Source: Polytrichum commune (taxonomy: Eukaryota > Streptophyta > Polytrichopsida > Polytrichales > Polytrichaceae). From it: a stretch of 64,000 nt of DNA. Location of the stretch: positions 18,042,001-18,106,000 of the forward strand of contig OX485804.1 of assembly GCA_950295325.1 (NCBI GenBank), given 5' to 3'. The notes below the pieces were generated by a model, which saw nothing but the letters and a program-made list of their open reading frames with translations, did not search any database and was not told the origin of the DNA. Position numbers and translations under genes: made by a program. Positions 24,796 to 36,016 of the stretch are shown in pieces; within the stretch, counting starts at the first letter, position 1, and each line of letters opens with the position of its first letter.

Positions 24796-26768
24796 GCTTG
24801 CCTGCACAACCCAGAACGAGTGGATGCATCACACACTGCAATTTTGTCTATTCAAACGTCACTAACTCCAATCGACGACCACCACATCAACCCCTTGCCT
24901 ATTGTGGTTCCCATACACACTTCGGATGCAGCGGTGGTCACCCGCGCTCCACCCACGGCCCCGTCACCGCCAGAACATCTGCAAGCTCAGGTTCCATCGC
25001 CGCGTATGGCACTCTCGCCGACTGGCATCAAACAAGTGGCAAATTCTACAATTAGTGACATCATTCAAGAAGTTATCCAAGTGCCACATTCTGCGCAGCC
25101 TCCACTTGAGCCCTCACCTTTGGAGGTTGTCGAGCTATCGCCGCAAGGTGTGGATGATGATGTTGCCAACGAAGAGGCTTCAACTCCACCCGTGGAGTGC
25201 CCTCAAACAAAGCCACAGTCGCATGCGACGGCATCCACGAGTGCTGTCAATGTTATCCCATTGGACTCGTCGAATCCAGAAGCCACCATAAATGCTCCAC
25301 AAGCTGTTAGGAGGTATTTGACACATTGGCCACAAGGCGAGAAGGCTCCCCATCCAGTATTCAACAACGTTAGTTGCCAAGATTTCCGGACGACGCACAA
25401 CAACCAAGACGATCAGAGACGGCGTGCCGAGCTTCTAAAAGTGGTGCCTTCACATGTCAAAGTAAGTTTATTCCATCCAATGCATTCGTTAAAAGGCACG
25501 TTAGTTTCGATTGACATATGTGTATTTCGACCTTTTCACCTCCCCATTTATTTAAATTCGCGTAGTTTTGGGTTTAGGCTCCACAGCATTCGATAGCGCC
25601 TTTGGATGCGCCTCTACCAAAAGACGTCGTCTATGATAAGCTATTTGTTTACGATGACACATACCCAAAGATCAATAGACCTTGCCAAGTTTTCACAAGG
25701 GAGATGGGAATCGCGTGTGCTAAAAGACTAATGTCTAAGTATCCCGAAGATCCTTCCCTAGGGTACTCTGAGCGATGGGAATTCAATCCAATACAGTACG
25801 AGGTATTGATCGTGGCCCATTTCTCCCTGTCGTTCGAGTTCGCCCATACCACACGTGGTTTGGAGGACTACACAATGAACTACTTAATGGTATAGTCCAT
25901 CATGCCTAGGTTTGCGAGGTCATTCTATGTTTAATTTATATGTAGCACATGTCAAAAGCTCACAGTGGGTTCATGTCGGCAGGCGCCTGCTGCTACACCC
26001 AGTCGAAGGTTCATTGTGGTGTTTGATTTAAACGGCATATTTTGCCACTGTTCCCGACGTAACCCGGGTATGGTGACTGTGCCCACTTGGATAACTTACG
26101 ATAAAGCACCGGACAAACCTCCGGCCTTGGTAGGGCCCAAGGTTGTCCTACCTAGACTGGGATACAAGGTGTTTTGGTTGCGGATGTCCTCCATGTTCCA
26201 TGTTTGCATATGGTCATCCATGAAAAAATCCACTGTAGACCTTGTGGTGGAGTATCTATTTGCCGGGGGCCCAAAACCCGCATTAGTACTTGGCCAAGAG
26301 GATTGCACCTTGTTCAAGGACATGTGGAACAATGTCGTCATGAACCCTTTGAAGCCAGAAGCTCCTTTGTTTTTGAAAAGTTTACTCAACAAGTTTTGGT
26401 GGCCGCCTATATCCTTTGATTCTGGAAGGATCACAGCTGCACCCTCGAACACCATTCTAGTAGACGATTGCCCTTACAAATATGTTTGCAATCCGGACGA
26501 GTGTGATATCTTTCCCAACCCATTCACATCCAATCGGGTGCAAGACGCAGACATGGCAAAGGTCCTCCTTCCTTACTTTCAATCATTGTTCTACTCACCA
26601 ATGTCCGACGCACGCGAATTTGTGGTCAGCCGTAGGTTTGGGCAACAACCTGTACGGCATAACGATGCAGTCAAGGTGGCAGTTTTGAAATCCAACGGGC
26701 TTGAAGAAACCGACTCGGAAATTGTAGAAAAGTTGCAAATCGATCGAATAGAAGTAGCAAAGAAATAA
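24796..26768 (+). CDS. Pro-rich protein with FCP1/NIF-like HAD phosphatase domain
   Basis: Exons 24796-25461, 25578-25802 and 25983-26768, each opening after a CAG/TAG acceptor and all phase 0. The first two end at GTAAGT and GTATTG donors. The first exon is Pro/Ser/Thr-rich and probably disordered. The last exon carries an FCP1/NIF-type HAD domain: motif I VVFDLNGIF, a WSSMKK segment at the usual motif II place (consensus WTS), and ILVDDCPYK for the late acidic motif. The nucleophile Asp is kept, but the usual second Asp is Asn and the following Thr is Ile. To my knowledge DLNG variants occur in plant FCP1-like proteins, so activity is uncertain. No clear initiator: an ATG at 24742 is in frame but lies in what looks like an intron end, so this may be the 3' part of the preceding gene. 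It stops at TAA 26766-26768 unless splicing at GTAGCA (26750) joins the next exons. Confidence 0.5.
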
Positions 26769-26813
26769 GTAGGATTGTATGTCTAGTAACATTGTATTTT
26801 ATGGTATCTTCAG

Positions 26814-27920
26814 CTTCCTCCTGCTGGGTACACACCATCCAGTTCCACGCCATCAGCTTTTGCGTGCCCCACTTCGGGGCTCTCACGCGGTCCAATAGAG
26901 GCGAAACAAGTTTCAGAGTCGCACAACCCAATGGAGGTTTCACCAGTGAAGAACAACTTGCACCATGTGCAATGGACAGATGGATCAACTCTGGTAATTT
27001 ATTATTGTGTCATTTATTATTATAGTGTTATTTATTGTTTCGACAACATTATTGTGTAAAGGTTATTATAATATCAAACACACATTTCATTACCAATTCA
27101 GGGTCATTAGCATAAGTATACTTGAATCTGTATAAATCCAAACTCGCTTGAACGTGCATGTGTACGCAATTTTGGTTCAGTTGCTACCGCATATGCGAGT
27201 TATGAAATCATGATAAGTTGCAAACATATATATGTATGGGTGTATATGTGTATATGTGTATGGGTGTATATCTGTATATGTGTGTGTATATGTGTATGGG
27301 TGTGTATATGTGTATGGGTGTATATGTGTATGGGTGCATATGTGTATATGTGTATGGGTGTATATGTGTCTATGAGTGTATATGTATGCACGAGTGTATG
27401 TAAATTAGTAAGCCAAATAAATGCGTGTCACTTTGTCACCGTGCAGGGTGTTGATCTCAATATGGAACCCGCAGTGGAAGATTGTGCATCCCCTTGTGAA
27501 ACATTGCCCGTCCTGCGCTCTATCTCTACACGCGACCACCAAATCTCCCTCATTGAATCAAGAGGCCCTAACTCAAGGGGTGTTCACATGTTACGTGCGG
27601 GATTGGCGAGCATTGGCAAAACTTATGACCCACAACCTATCACGACCACAGTGCCAACGATACTTTTGAACACGCAAGGTGCTGACTTCAATATGAAACC
27701 ATTGGGACCACCTTCCACCCGCGAGCATCAAATAGAGCTTATTGAGTCAAGAGGTCCTAATTCAAGAGGCGTCAATCTATTGCATGCGGGGTTGGCTGAC
27801 CTCGCGACACACACAGAGCACGGTCCGGAAACGGTTAGCCTCCCCTTGGAAGGCCCAAAATACCACAATCAATGTGATGGACAGATGATTTGTCTGTACC
27901 CTAAATATGCTAGAAGTTAA
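26814..27920 (+). CDS. Two exons encoding a protein with LIESRGPNSRGV repeats
   Basis: Exon 26814-26993 (CTTCAG acceptor, phase 0, 60 codons, Pro/Ser-rich) and exon 27447-27920 (GTGCAG acceptor, phase 0, stop TAA). The second contains two copies of a ~28-residue motif, STR(D/E)HQI(S/E)LIESRG followed by PNSRGV(H/N)(M/L)L(R/H)AGLA, separated by ~60 residues. Each is preceded by a (V/A)D(L/F)NM(E/K)P motif. I do not recognise the family. The exons follow the phosphatase exons with compatible phase, so they may be a continuation of that gene. No start codon is identified. The repeats being conserved at the protein level suggests past selection or recent duplication. Confidence 0.4.
27225..27400. 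repeat. TATGTGTATGGGTG-type minisatellite
   Basis: Tandem, slightly irregular units of GTATATGTGTATGGGT lie in the intron between the two exons around 27.0-27.45 kb. Long open frames across it on both strands are repeat artefacts. Confidence 0.85.
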
Positions 27921-28775
27921 ACAATCCCGTGACCAATTGTGCGGGCATTCATATGTGTACACAATATTTAGTGCAACACTCAATATATAAAAGTGGCCAG
28001 ACACTCCCAATACCCAACGCATTGTCTTATATCAAGTCGGTTCACATGTCAACCATGCTCTCATTTTGCTTACCATATCCACATGCTTGTTTGCACCCAA
28101 TGTATGGTTCTTGCTTGTCCTTCATAAATCCATCATCGAGCACTCCCCCATGTATGGGTGGAACATGTAGTGCATAAACGATACAGCGGAAGCTCCATGT
28201 GAATGTTTTCGTTCTGTCTTGCATAACTGCTTCATGGGAAGCTGCCCCTTCATGTAACCTATTTGTCCTGCCAAAACTCTTCTGTGATTGGACACAACGC
28301 GTAGGGCGCCTTTGTCTTGAATGCACACTCCCAGAGGAACAACCCATGTGTGCACCATGTAAATCCGCCCTTAAGGTATAGACACCCTATAACCGATAAC
28401 GATCCCATCACCGACAAGTAGAGTAGCTCATAAATGCACATGGCTTTACTAGAAGTCGTTATGAATATATATAAAATGCGAGGACAATATGACTGTGGAG
28501 GGGAAGTTGTTTCCCATAGATATTGTCGGTCATGTGTGAAGCTATGTGTTGGTTATGGGCTTTGACCGACTTTCGCACAAAGAAATTTTACACAATCAAT
28601 TTTGAAAAAAAGGTCATTATTCATGAACCTTATTTTCCTACGCACAAAAAATAACTCCTCCTTGATATTCCAAGATATGCTATGCTGAAATGCTTAAGTT
28701 TTCGGTTATAGGTATCTATACCTCACATGTTGAAGTGTTATTCACACTTGTTCGTACTATTCAATGCCGTGTCAG

Positions 28776-29678
28776 GATGCCCCTCCCAACCCGGCCAGTT
28801 CCCCCCCAGCTCCCCAGCCAACTAGGTTCGGGGAGGTCATTGCGAGAATGCAAACAGCTGAACTGGAACGCCTGTTAGGCCTCCCAATGGAAAGGAGGAG
28901 TATGGACGACGAGTTTAACAACTTAGCTTCAGATATTGATGTGTGCATGGAACGGTTCATGCAACTACAATCATTTATGACCACTGCTTTAGATAGATAT
29001 AAAGGATGCCGCTTGGTTGGAATGGATGCACACATGCTTGGGAGATTGGTGGTATACAGTGCCGATATAGGGCTCACCATCCCACAAGTGGAGGCACTCC
29101 AACAACGTCTCCCAGAGTTGCACTTAATAGAGAACGATATGTGGGAAGCTACTCAAGCAATCGAGCCCCATTTAGATGACTTACTCCGCCGTGATTCAGA
29201 AGACATGTTGAACCATGTCTATGACATCACGGATGAGAACCTCCCAATCACACCATTGTTGGAAGCCTGTCATATTGCCGATCCACAGAATGATGAAGGA
29301 GACCCAGTGGAACCCACAATGGGGGAGCGTAACATTGATTACGAGTTTTACTACTTAGCATCGCAGATCCATGACGTAACGCGCGAGTTTATGGGACTAC
29401 AGAGGACCATGACAACTGCTCTACAGAGATATACGGGCACTCTTTTGCTCGGCGATCGCATACACCGCCTTTGTATGTTGGTGTTAGCGGCAGAACACAT
29501 TGGCTTTGACTCTCAGCAAAAAGCCTATCTTGGGAGCAAAATACCGGACTTGGCTTACATGGAGAAAGTTACATGGGAGCAATCTCGGGAAATCAAACCT
29601 CACTTGCCAAACATCTTTGAGTCCATGGCCAAACAGGACTCCACAATTTGCGAAAGCCAAGGCACAAATGTAGAGTAA
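28776..29678 (+). CDS. Unrecognised protein with a tandemly duplicated ~105-residue helical domain
   Basis: The open exon starts after a GTGTCAG acceptor (phase 0; in-frame ATG at 28764) and ends at TAA 29676-29678, ~300 residues. After a Pro-rich start, two related domains follow. Both have the order MxER..(D)(D/Y)EF..LAS.I, then F(M)xLQ..MTTAL(D/Q)RY.G..L(L/V)G, then I(G)...Q, then WE(A/Q)(T/S)(Q/R)(A/E)I(E/K)PHL. They lie ~130 residues apart and differ at most other positions, so the duplication is old and both halves stay open. Predicted to be all-helical. I do not recognise the family. Last cargo gene before the right terminal repeat. Confidence 0.5.
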   Translation, partial: DAPPNPASSPPAPQPTRFGEVIARMQTAELERLLGLPMERRSMDDEFNNLASDIDVCMERFMQLQSFMTTALDRYKGCRLVGMDAHMLGRLVVYSADIGLTIPQVEALQQRLPELHLIENDMWEATQAIEPHLDDLLRRDSEDMLNHVYDITDENLPITPLLEACHIADPQNDEGDPVEPTMGERNIDYEFYYLASQIHDVTREFMGLQRTMTTALQRYTGTLLLGDRIHRLCMLVLAAEHIGFDSQQKAYLGSKIPDLAYMEKVTWEQSREIKPHLPNIFESMAKQDSTICESQGTNVE

Positions 29679-29871
29679 TTTAAGTTATGGCATGTTACAG
29701 GCATTTATAGCACAATATTCAATCGAGTGGACGCCTCCTAGCATAGAATTGGTGTTTCAATGAAGAGGATTGTGGGTGCAAACCTCCTGTTGTGTGACAG
29801 TCTATGCAAAAGCCCATTGGAAGCAAAGAGTATTTGTCTTGCATGGGCATGTCCATCCAAAGTGTCTACGA

Positions 29872-29975
29872 GTTCCCAATGAGTTCCCAATGAGTTCCCC
29901 ATGAGTTCCCCACATACATCCCAGAAGTCCCAAAATCATCCTAAAGTCCCATAATGTTTAATATCGCGTTATATA
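29872..29975 (-). repeat. Right terminal inverted repeat and GTTCCC subterminal repeats
   Basis: Four GTTCCC motifs start at 29872, 29883, 29894 and 29905, exactly 11 bp apart. They are followed by the 33-bp inverted partner of the left end at 29943-29975. Bases 29976-30407 outside show nothing recognisable. Confidence 0.6.
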
Positions 29976-30650
29976 TCCCACATGGATTGTGGACTTATAC
30001 ATCTCATGGGGAGGACTTATATACTAAAAGGTATTGGCCATGAAATGTGTAATGTGAATACCTCATACCTACTAACTGAGTATATGTGTAATGGTTGGAA
30101 TTGTAATAAAGTAATATGAAAAGTGTCAAAATTTTCAAATATACTATTTTGAAGTGACTTTTGGCACTTTGGATAATTATACGACATAGTTTTGTTGAAT
30201 TGGCTATCTAGCTATAGTAGTCATGTTCTAAAATCCATAAATGTCCATCTGAAAAGGAATCAATATGCCCTCCAACCAGAAGTGTCTTAGGGTAAGTATA
30301 TCCACCTCATTTACGAATTTGTTAGGTGGTTTACAAGTTTTTCAATGATGTGTAGAAAAAGAAAAAGGAAAAGAGCATCAGTGAGATTTCCTTCAACATG
30401 AATAATTCTCGGGGGGTGCACCTTTCATTAAAACCTAGAATCATGTGCGTTCACTGCATACTCTAAAAACCCCCTATATACAAGTTATTTTTTGTGAAAT
30501 GAAGTAATACACATACAATTGCAACAATAAATATACAAATGACAATATGTATGCACAAAAAAACATGCATTCATATATAGTCATTAACATAAGTATACAA
30601 ATATACTTTTGAACAATAATCAACCCCTATAATATGTATAACAAAATATC

Positions 30651-30926
30651 CTAGGTTTCATCAGCAAAGTCGTTGAAAACTTTTTCATCTCCCGGATGTA
30701 TCTCATAAACATTTGATTCACCAATATATGTCATTGTAGCCAATGCAATTATTGTCTCTAAGTCTACCATCAAATGATCAGTAAGATCATATGTCCACTT
30801 GTTGTTAGCCCATTTTTGATACCAACATAAACCAATCTCCACGTTTGATGGACAGTCCATCAAGTCAATTGGATCCCTATACTCCACTGTGAGCCCAAAA
30901 TTGATGCCCACATTGGTTGTTAACAC
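30651..30926 (-). pseudogene. Conserved C-terminal ORF remnant of the 8-bp-TSD transposon
   Basis: This short open frame shares ~75 C-terminal residues with the frame at 35544-35807 in the sister element (both contain VEYRDPIDLMD, NNKWTYDLTDHL and PGDEKVFNDF) with few changes, and both stop at the same place. It is probably the tail of the autonomous element's protein, kept in deletion derivatives. Family not identified. Confidence 0.45.
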
Positions 30927-32204
30927 TTGTAAAATATTACAAGTGGTATTTTGGTGATTTATGATTATTCACAAAAATATAAAAAGAGTGAAGCTTGAAG
31001 AAAGCTTAGTTTGAATCATTAGGCTTTTGTGGAGTGGATTTAAGTAGGAGAAGGACAAACCTTGGTAAAGTGTGGTAAGTAGAAAGCCAAGGTTAGTTAA
31101 ATGTTTGAATTAGGATCCTTGTTGATCATTTGAGGGAGGAAGGCTTAGGAGATAGGATAAGAGCCTACAAAGTAGGAGGAAATCTCGAAGGCTTATCGTG
31201 AGCCTTGAGGGTGCTCACCCCCTCAAACTCACTATATAATCCCTCATTCTTCCCTCACTCATCCTCTCTTTACTTCGTGCTCTTTGGCACTCCACGTGTT
31301 ATATGTGTGGGTGCGTGGGAAGCAAGATAGGAGCACGTGTGTGTGCATAGATGTAAGGTTAGGAGCCAATGCTAGTTGGCCTTGAAGAGGGTTTGACCTC
31401 TTGTTAGTAATAGTTGGGCGTGAATGATTTAAAGTTCAATTTATGGCTTTGTTTGAATACTTGGATTTACATTGATTAGCCTTATACTTATGCGGATGTG
31501 CAAAGTCTCTTATTGGAGCATTTAGTTTTGTTGGACTTCATATGAATTTTTGAGAGCCAAAAAACCGAAACTATGTCCAAACTTCCAAAAACTAGTGAAA
31601 AAATGTAGATTCAAAGGGAACAGCGTAGAATTGCAACCATATACTTTGTGGCAGTAGAAATATTATTGCATATTCATGTAGAGGACTTCATTACCTATCC
31701 ATGGATACCAAGAACTCATTTTTTGGACTTCATATGAATTTTTGAAAGCCAAAAAACCGAGACTATATCCAAACTTCCAAACTTCGAGATTAAGGAGTGT
31801 AAGAAGACATAGTATAGACTTGGCTAAGTTGCGTATATTCCAACGATAGATTGGAATCATACATTGTGTTACAAAGAGAGAAATCTCTACATGTCATTAT
31901 AAACTTCTCCATTCGGGCTAGGACGAAATTGAAGGGTGGAGGCTTTTTGGTGACATCCACCCAACGATTACCAAACGATTTCCAAACGATTTCATCCAAT
32001 ATGAAAACTTATGATATGTAGTATAGTAACAGTACCATACAAGTACAATTATTGTATACTTTTTAAAGGCCTTCCATATATGTACGTAACTATAAATTAT
32101 AACATGTATACCATATGTATACGTAATACGGCAAGGTCCGAATCAATACCCCTCCTGTGCACTCACGTATACTCGTACATGTTTAGTACAGTGCACCCCC
32201 CAAG

Positions 32205-32360
32205 GATAGATAGATAGAAACTCCGGTCCCTTTAGGGGCCGGCGTGAATAGAGTGTCCGTTCGTAATGCCAACAATCCGATGCCCACAGGACATGGGGAA
32301 GCTGGGACAAAACTACTCTCCTCTTTCGAGGATGGACACTATAGTATCCAGTAACAAATA
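32205..32360. repeat. Dispersed ~155-bp repeat, copy 1
   Basis: It matches 37061-37215 (shared: 'atagaaactc', 'ggtcccttt', 'gcgtgaata', 'ttcgtaatg', 'tttcgaggatgg'). It lies inside the 2.1-kb transposon in the segment absent from the shorter sister, so it may be a nested insertion. Confidence 0.6.
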
Positions 32361-32532
32361 ATAGGGGCCCGTCATGGCCCACGAGGGAGTATATTTTTTA
32401 AGGGCGGGACGTTGGTACCAACACACTTGCACCAATCCCTAATCCTGAGATGGGAATAAGTGTTGAATACATTTAAGTTTAAGTTTTGAGTTATGGGGGA
32501 TCTAGATTTTGGGTACCCCCCGAGGAATAATT

Positions 32533-33792
32533 GATGATTTGCATATTAACTTTCCAATGACAAGTATCAATTAACAAGAAACCAATGATGGCACCTTCTA
32601 TAATCTTGCTTGTTTTCCACCGAACAAATATCTATCTATCTATCTATTTATCTATAAGAAAAGAAAAGCAAAGAACTTATTTTGTAGAGCTTGTTGTGCT
32701 CTTTCTAGAGACACCAAGAATGCCTCCTATGAGTTTGGCTGCAATAGTTGTTCAAAGTTCAGTTCCATATATGTTAAAGTCGAATTTCAATATTCTCTCC
32801 CTCGATTCTTGGCCATAGAAAGCAAATGTATATTACTTTGGATTCAAATTCTCAATGGATTTCATATCCATGACCATAATTGAATGAATATGAACATTTT
32901 GTGTGGTTAAATACTCAAGTGTAATTAGTGATGTTGCGTGCTATTTCCATGCACGATGGTGTAAACTACGGATCACACGTATAGGATGCAAAGGGCTTGG
33001 GGGTGGGCTTTTCATTGGAAGTCACTTAAATGATGTGTGTGGTTCACTATGAAACTAAACCCCCTATATAACCAAGACTGGAGGTTATTTTTATAAATTA
33101 ACATTAATAGAGTTACTTTAGACCATACATTTGTGTATATGTGAACAAAATGCAAATGTAAGGTAGATGATGCTATCGTAACAATTCCTTGAAGGATGTT
33201 TGGCCTCTCTTAATATGCATTAAATTCTTTAAAAGTAAATTGGAATTGAATGACAAAGTGTTTAGCATCAAAATTGCTTGAAGCAATGCCTTGAATAGAA
33301 AAATCCTTATTATCTTGAAAAGGAAAATGTTAGGTAACCTCCTCATGTGCTCTTTGAGTTTTTGACCCCAAGGAGAATATTTCAATTTTTGTAGGGTTCA
33401 ATCTTGGTATTCGAAATTGCTCCATCATTGTTGTGTAGGCCAAACCTTGGTGAGCTTTTGAGAGATTGCTTTCAACTCGTTGAGGTTTAAGTTTTGCAAG
33501 TACATTGGATTCATAGTATTTACGAGCTTTATGTTACGGCCCATCAACACATGTATTTCCTCCTTCTTTCCTTTACATTCTTCTTTCTTGCAAACATAAT
33601 TGCTAGGGAACAAATCCACCTATGAAAATAAGTACTAAGCCACCTCTGCCCACCATGACCACTTAGACATGGACTAGAGGCGGTGAATGAACATCGCATG
33701 TTAATGTAAAACGAACATTTTTCTTTCTATGTTCTTTTTGCTAGGAAACACTAAATTTGAGGAGATTGATCTTACATGATGCTTTGTGTGTG
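32533..33792. other. Gene-free stretch with an inverted dispersed repeat
   Basis: (CTAT)n microsatellite at ~32629-32655. The segment ~33090-33220 ('acatttgtgtatatgtgaac' to 'ttggcctctctt') has an inverted diverged copy at ~48640-48750. No supportable gene. Confidence 0.5.
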
Positions 33793-34121
33793 CACTAGTA
33801 GAAAACCGTGCTAAAAAAACAGCAGCCGGAATCGGCTACAGTTCTTTTGACCAGCCTGATCTGTAGTCGCTCAATGACTGCAGGTTTATTCTTTCGTTTT
33901 GTGAGTGCAATTTTAAGAATTTCGGGGCATGTAATGTACCATTGGAAAGGTATTTTCAAGACCTTTCCGACGTTATATTACACGCCCACAAATTCCTAAA
34001 ATTTGAGTCACTAAATGAAAAAGAAAAATATGCAGTCGTTTGGCGACTGCAGATCAGGCTGGTCAAAAGAACCACAACTGATTTTGATTGCGATTCTTTT
34101 TGGCATAATTATCTTCTAGTG
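33793..34121. mobile_element. Complete CACTA-type MITE (329 bp)
   Basis: Starts CACTAGTAGAAAA and ends TCTTCTAGTG. The arms are inverted copies for ~85 bp, including TCTTTTGACCAGCCTGAT on the left and its complement on the right. Flanking triplets GTG and ATG differ at one base, so the 3-bp duplication is not perfect. The stretch 34122-35300 after it has no supportable gene. Confidence 0.75.
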
Positions 34122-35300
34122 ATGTTTAGCAGGTTTTTGGGATATGTGCATTGTAGTGGTGTCGTAGTTTAGGGTTTGTCACTCTCCCAAAGATGCAGTC
34201 CTTGGTAAATAAATGATGCCCATTACACTGTTGTTACTGACTACATAAAAGTGTAAGGAGGCCAAACAAGCGAGGTTCAAAGTGTTGAGGCTGTTGAGGC
34301 TGGGGTTGGTGAATCCAAAGAAAAGAGGTTCAAAGGCTGGTGACAATCTGTATAGCTGTGAATTTACTATCGTGTGATTTGGTGTTTATTGGTTATATTG
34401 GAGGCTGCAAACACAATGTGAAAGTACAAAAACAATTAGAAAAAATAAAAATAAAATGTCGAAATAACAAAACTGCACAGTAAGAAAATCAACAAATTCA
34501 CCACAATTTATAGCTTGATTGTGTTACTGACGGTGTTACTGCAAACTGTAATAGCATGATTAATACTGAAGCAAGGGTAATGGGATCCCTTATATACACC
34601 TACTGCAGGTAGAAATACTGAATGGCAAAGTCGGGTAATTATGGGCTCATGTTTGTACATAGTAGAGGCACCTATTCCCAACCAAGATCATGTCGTCAAT
34701 CTATAAGGTACCGGAATTTTGATCAAACCACAACCAACAGTGTCATGACACATGTCATGATTTTGAATGCTAAAGTGAAGAGGAATGGGCGCTTAAATGA
34801 GGGGTTATGGCAGACTCCAGACATTAGTAATATGTTCGTGTTAACTTTTGGCTTTAAAATTTCATAGTAATTTCAATATAAGGATTAAAATCATTGAAAA
34901 TTTTGCAGTTCTCTTGATTTCTATCTTCCTATATAAGAAAAATTTACACCGGCTTATACTTCTCTAGATCTAGCGTACGAACGTTTAAGCAATTTGTTAT
35001 GGGTGCCACTACTCTACATCACTTGGATAGAATTGTGAATGGCAATGATGCAAGAAGCAGGTCCCGTGGCACATGGTGCCAAGCTTATCTAAATTCTAAT
35101 ATACGCACCACAACAAAGTGTCAAAACAACCATGGTCATTACAACACGACCCCATTTTCAAAAAAAAAATGAATGATTGTGTTAGTGGTGCCCAATCCCT
35201 TCAATGGGTGTGGAAGAATCAAATTGATTCAAATTCTTGCTCAATAGTGTTGTCGTCTAGGCCCCACATTCTAGTAGTGAGCTTGATGACATAAGGAACC

Positions 35301-36016
35301 CTCGGGGGGTGCACCTTTCATTAAAACCTAGAATCACATGCGTTCACTGCATACTCTAAAAACCCCCTATATACAAGTTATTTTTTGCGAAATGAAGTAA
35401 TACACATACAATTGCAACAATAAATATACAAGTGACAATATGTATATACAAAAAGACATCCATTCATATATAGTCATTAACATAAGTACACAAATATATA
35501 TTTTTAAATTAATCAACCCCTATAATATGTATAACAAAATATCCTAGCTTTCATCAACAAAGTCGTTGAAAACTTTTTCATCTCCCGGATGTAACTCATA
35601 AACATTTGATTCACCAATATATGTCATTGTAGCCAATGCAATTATTGTCTCTAAGTCTACCATCAAATGATCAGTAAGATCATATGTCCACTTGTTGTTA
35701 GCCCCTTTTTGATACCAACATAAACCAATCTCCACGTTTGATGGAGGGTCCATCAAGTCAATTGGATCCCTATACTCCACCCAAAGATTACAAAACTTCC
35801 TCCGCATCCAATATGAAAACTTATGATATGTAGTATAGTAACAATACCATACAAGTACAATTATTGTATACTTTTTAAAGGCCTTCCGTATATGTACGTA
35901 ACTATAAGTTATAACATGTATACCATATGTATACGTAATACGGCAAGGTCCAAATCAATACCCCTCTTGTGCACTCACGTATACTCGTACATGTTTAGTA
36001 CAGTGCACCCCCCGAG
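35301..36016. mobile_element. 8-bp-TSD DNA transposon, 716-bp deletion derivative
   Basis: Perfect CTCGGGGGGTGCAC terminal repeats, flanked by AAGGAACC (35293-35300) and AAGGAATC (36017-36024). It lacks the ~1.1-kb middle and the distal part of the copy at 30408-32524. It keeps the minus-strand ORF remnant at 35544-35807. Confidence 0.8.

Larger units (their letters stand above)
8122..29975. mobile_element. Candidate giant DNA transposon (~21.9 kb)
   Basis: Seen directly: bases 8122-8154 and the reverse complement of 29943-29975 match at 30 of 33 positions, including TATTAAACATTATGGGAC. Just inside each copy are clustered GGGAAC motifs: seven at 8205-8354, and four at 29872-29910 in inverted orientation with exact 11-bp spacing. 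Between them lie a minus-strand transposase-like gene, a plus-strand gene set, and all sixteen copies of the CTCTCG-NN-CGAGAG palindrome. Inference: one mobile unit with terminal inverted repeats, subterminal transposase-binding repeats and large cargo. I could not fix the outermost terminal bases or a target-site duplication, so the true ends may lie up to ~100 bp further out. Confidence 0.55.
30408..32524. mobile_element. 8-bp-TSD DNA transposon, 2.1 kb copy
   Basis: Termini CTCGGGGGGTGCAC on the left and (inverted) CTCGGGGGGTACCC on the right. Target duplication GAATAATT is at 30400-30407 and 32525-32532. The internal ~490 bp at the left and ~240 bp around 31960-32200 match the shorter copy at 35301-36016. 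A GTGCACCCCCC sequence at ~32190 is a second right-end-like site, so extra sequence was added before the present end. Another internal ~58-bp duplication lies at ~31532-31590 and ~31722-31780. 8-bp duplication fits hAT or a related superfamily. No complete transposase. Confidence 0.8.

Noticed and set aside
27200-27403. Long Tyr/Val/Cys or His/Thr open frames near 27.2-27.4 kb
   Set aside because: Produced by the TATGTGTATGGGTG minisatellite on both strands.
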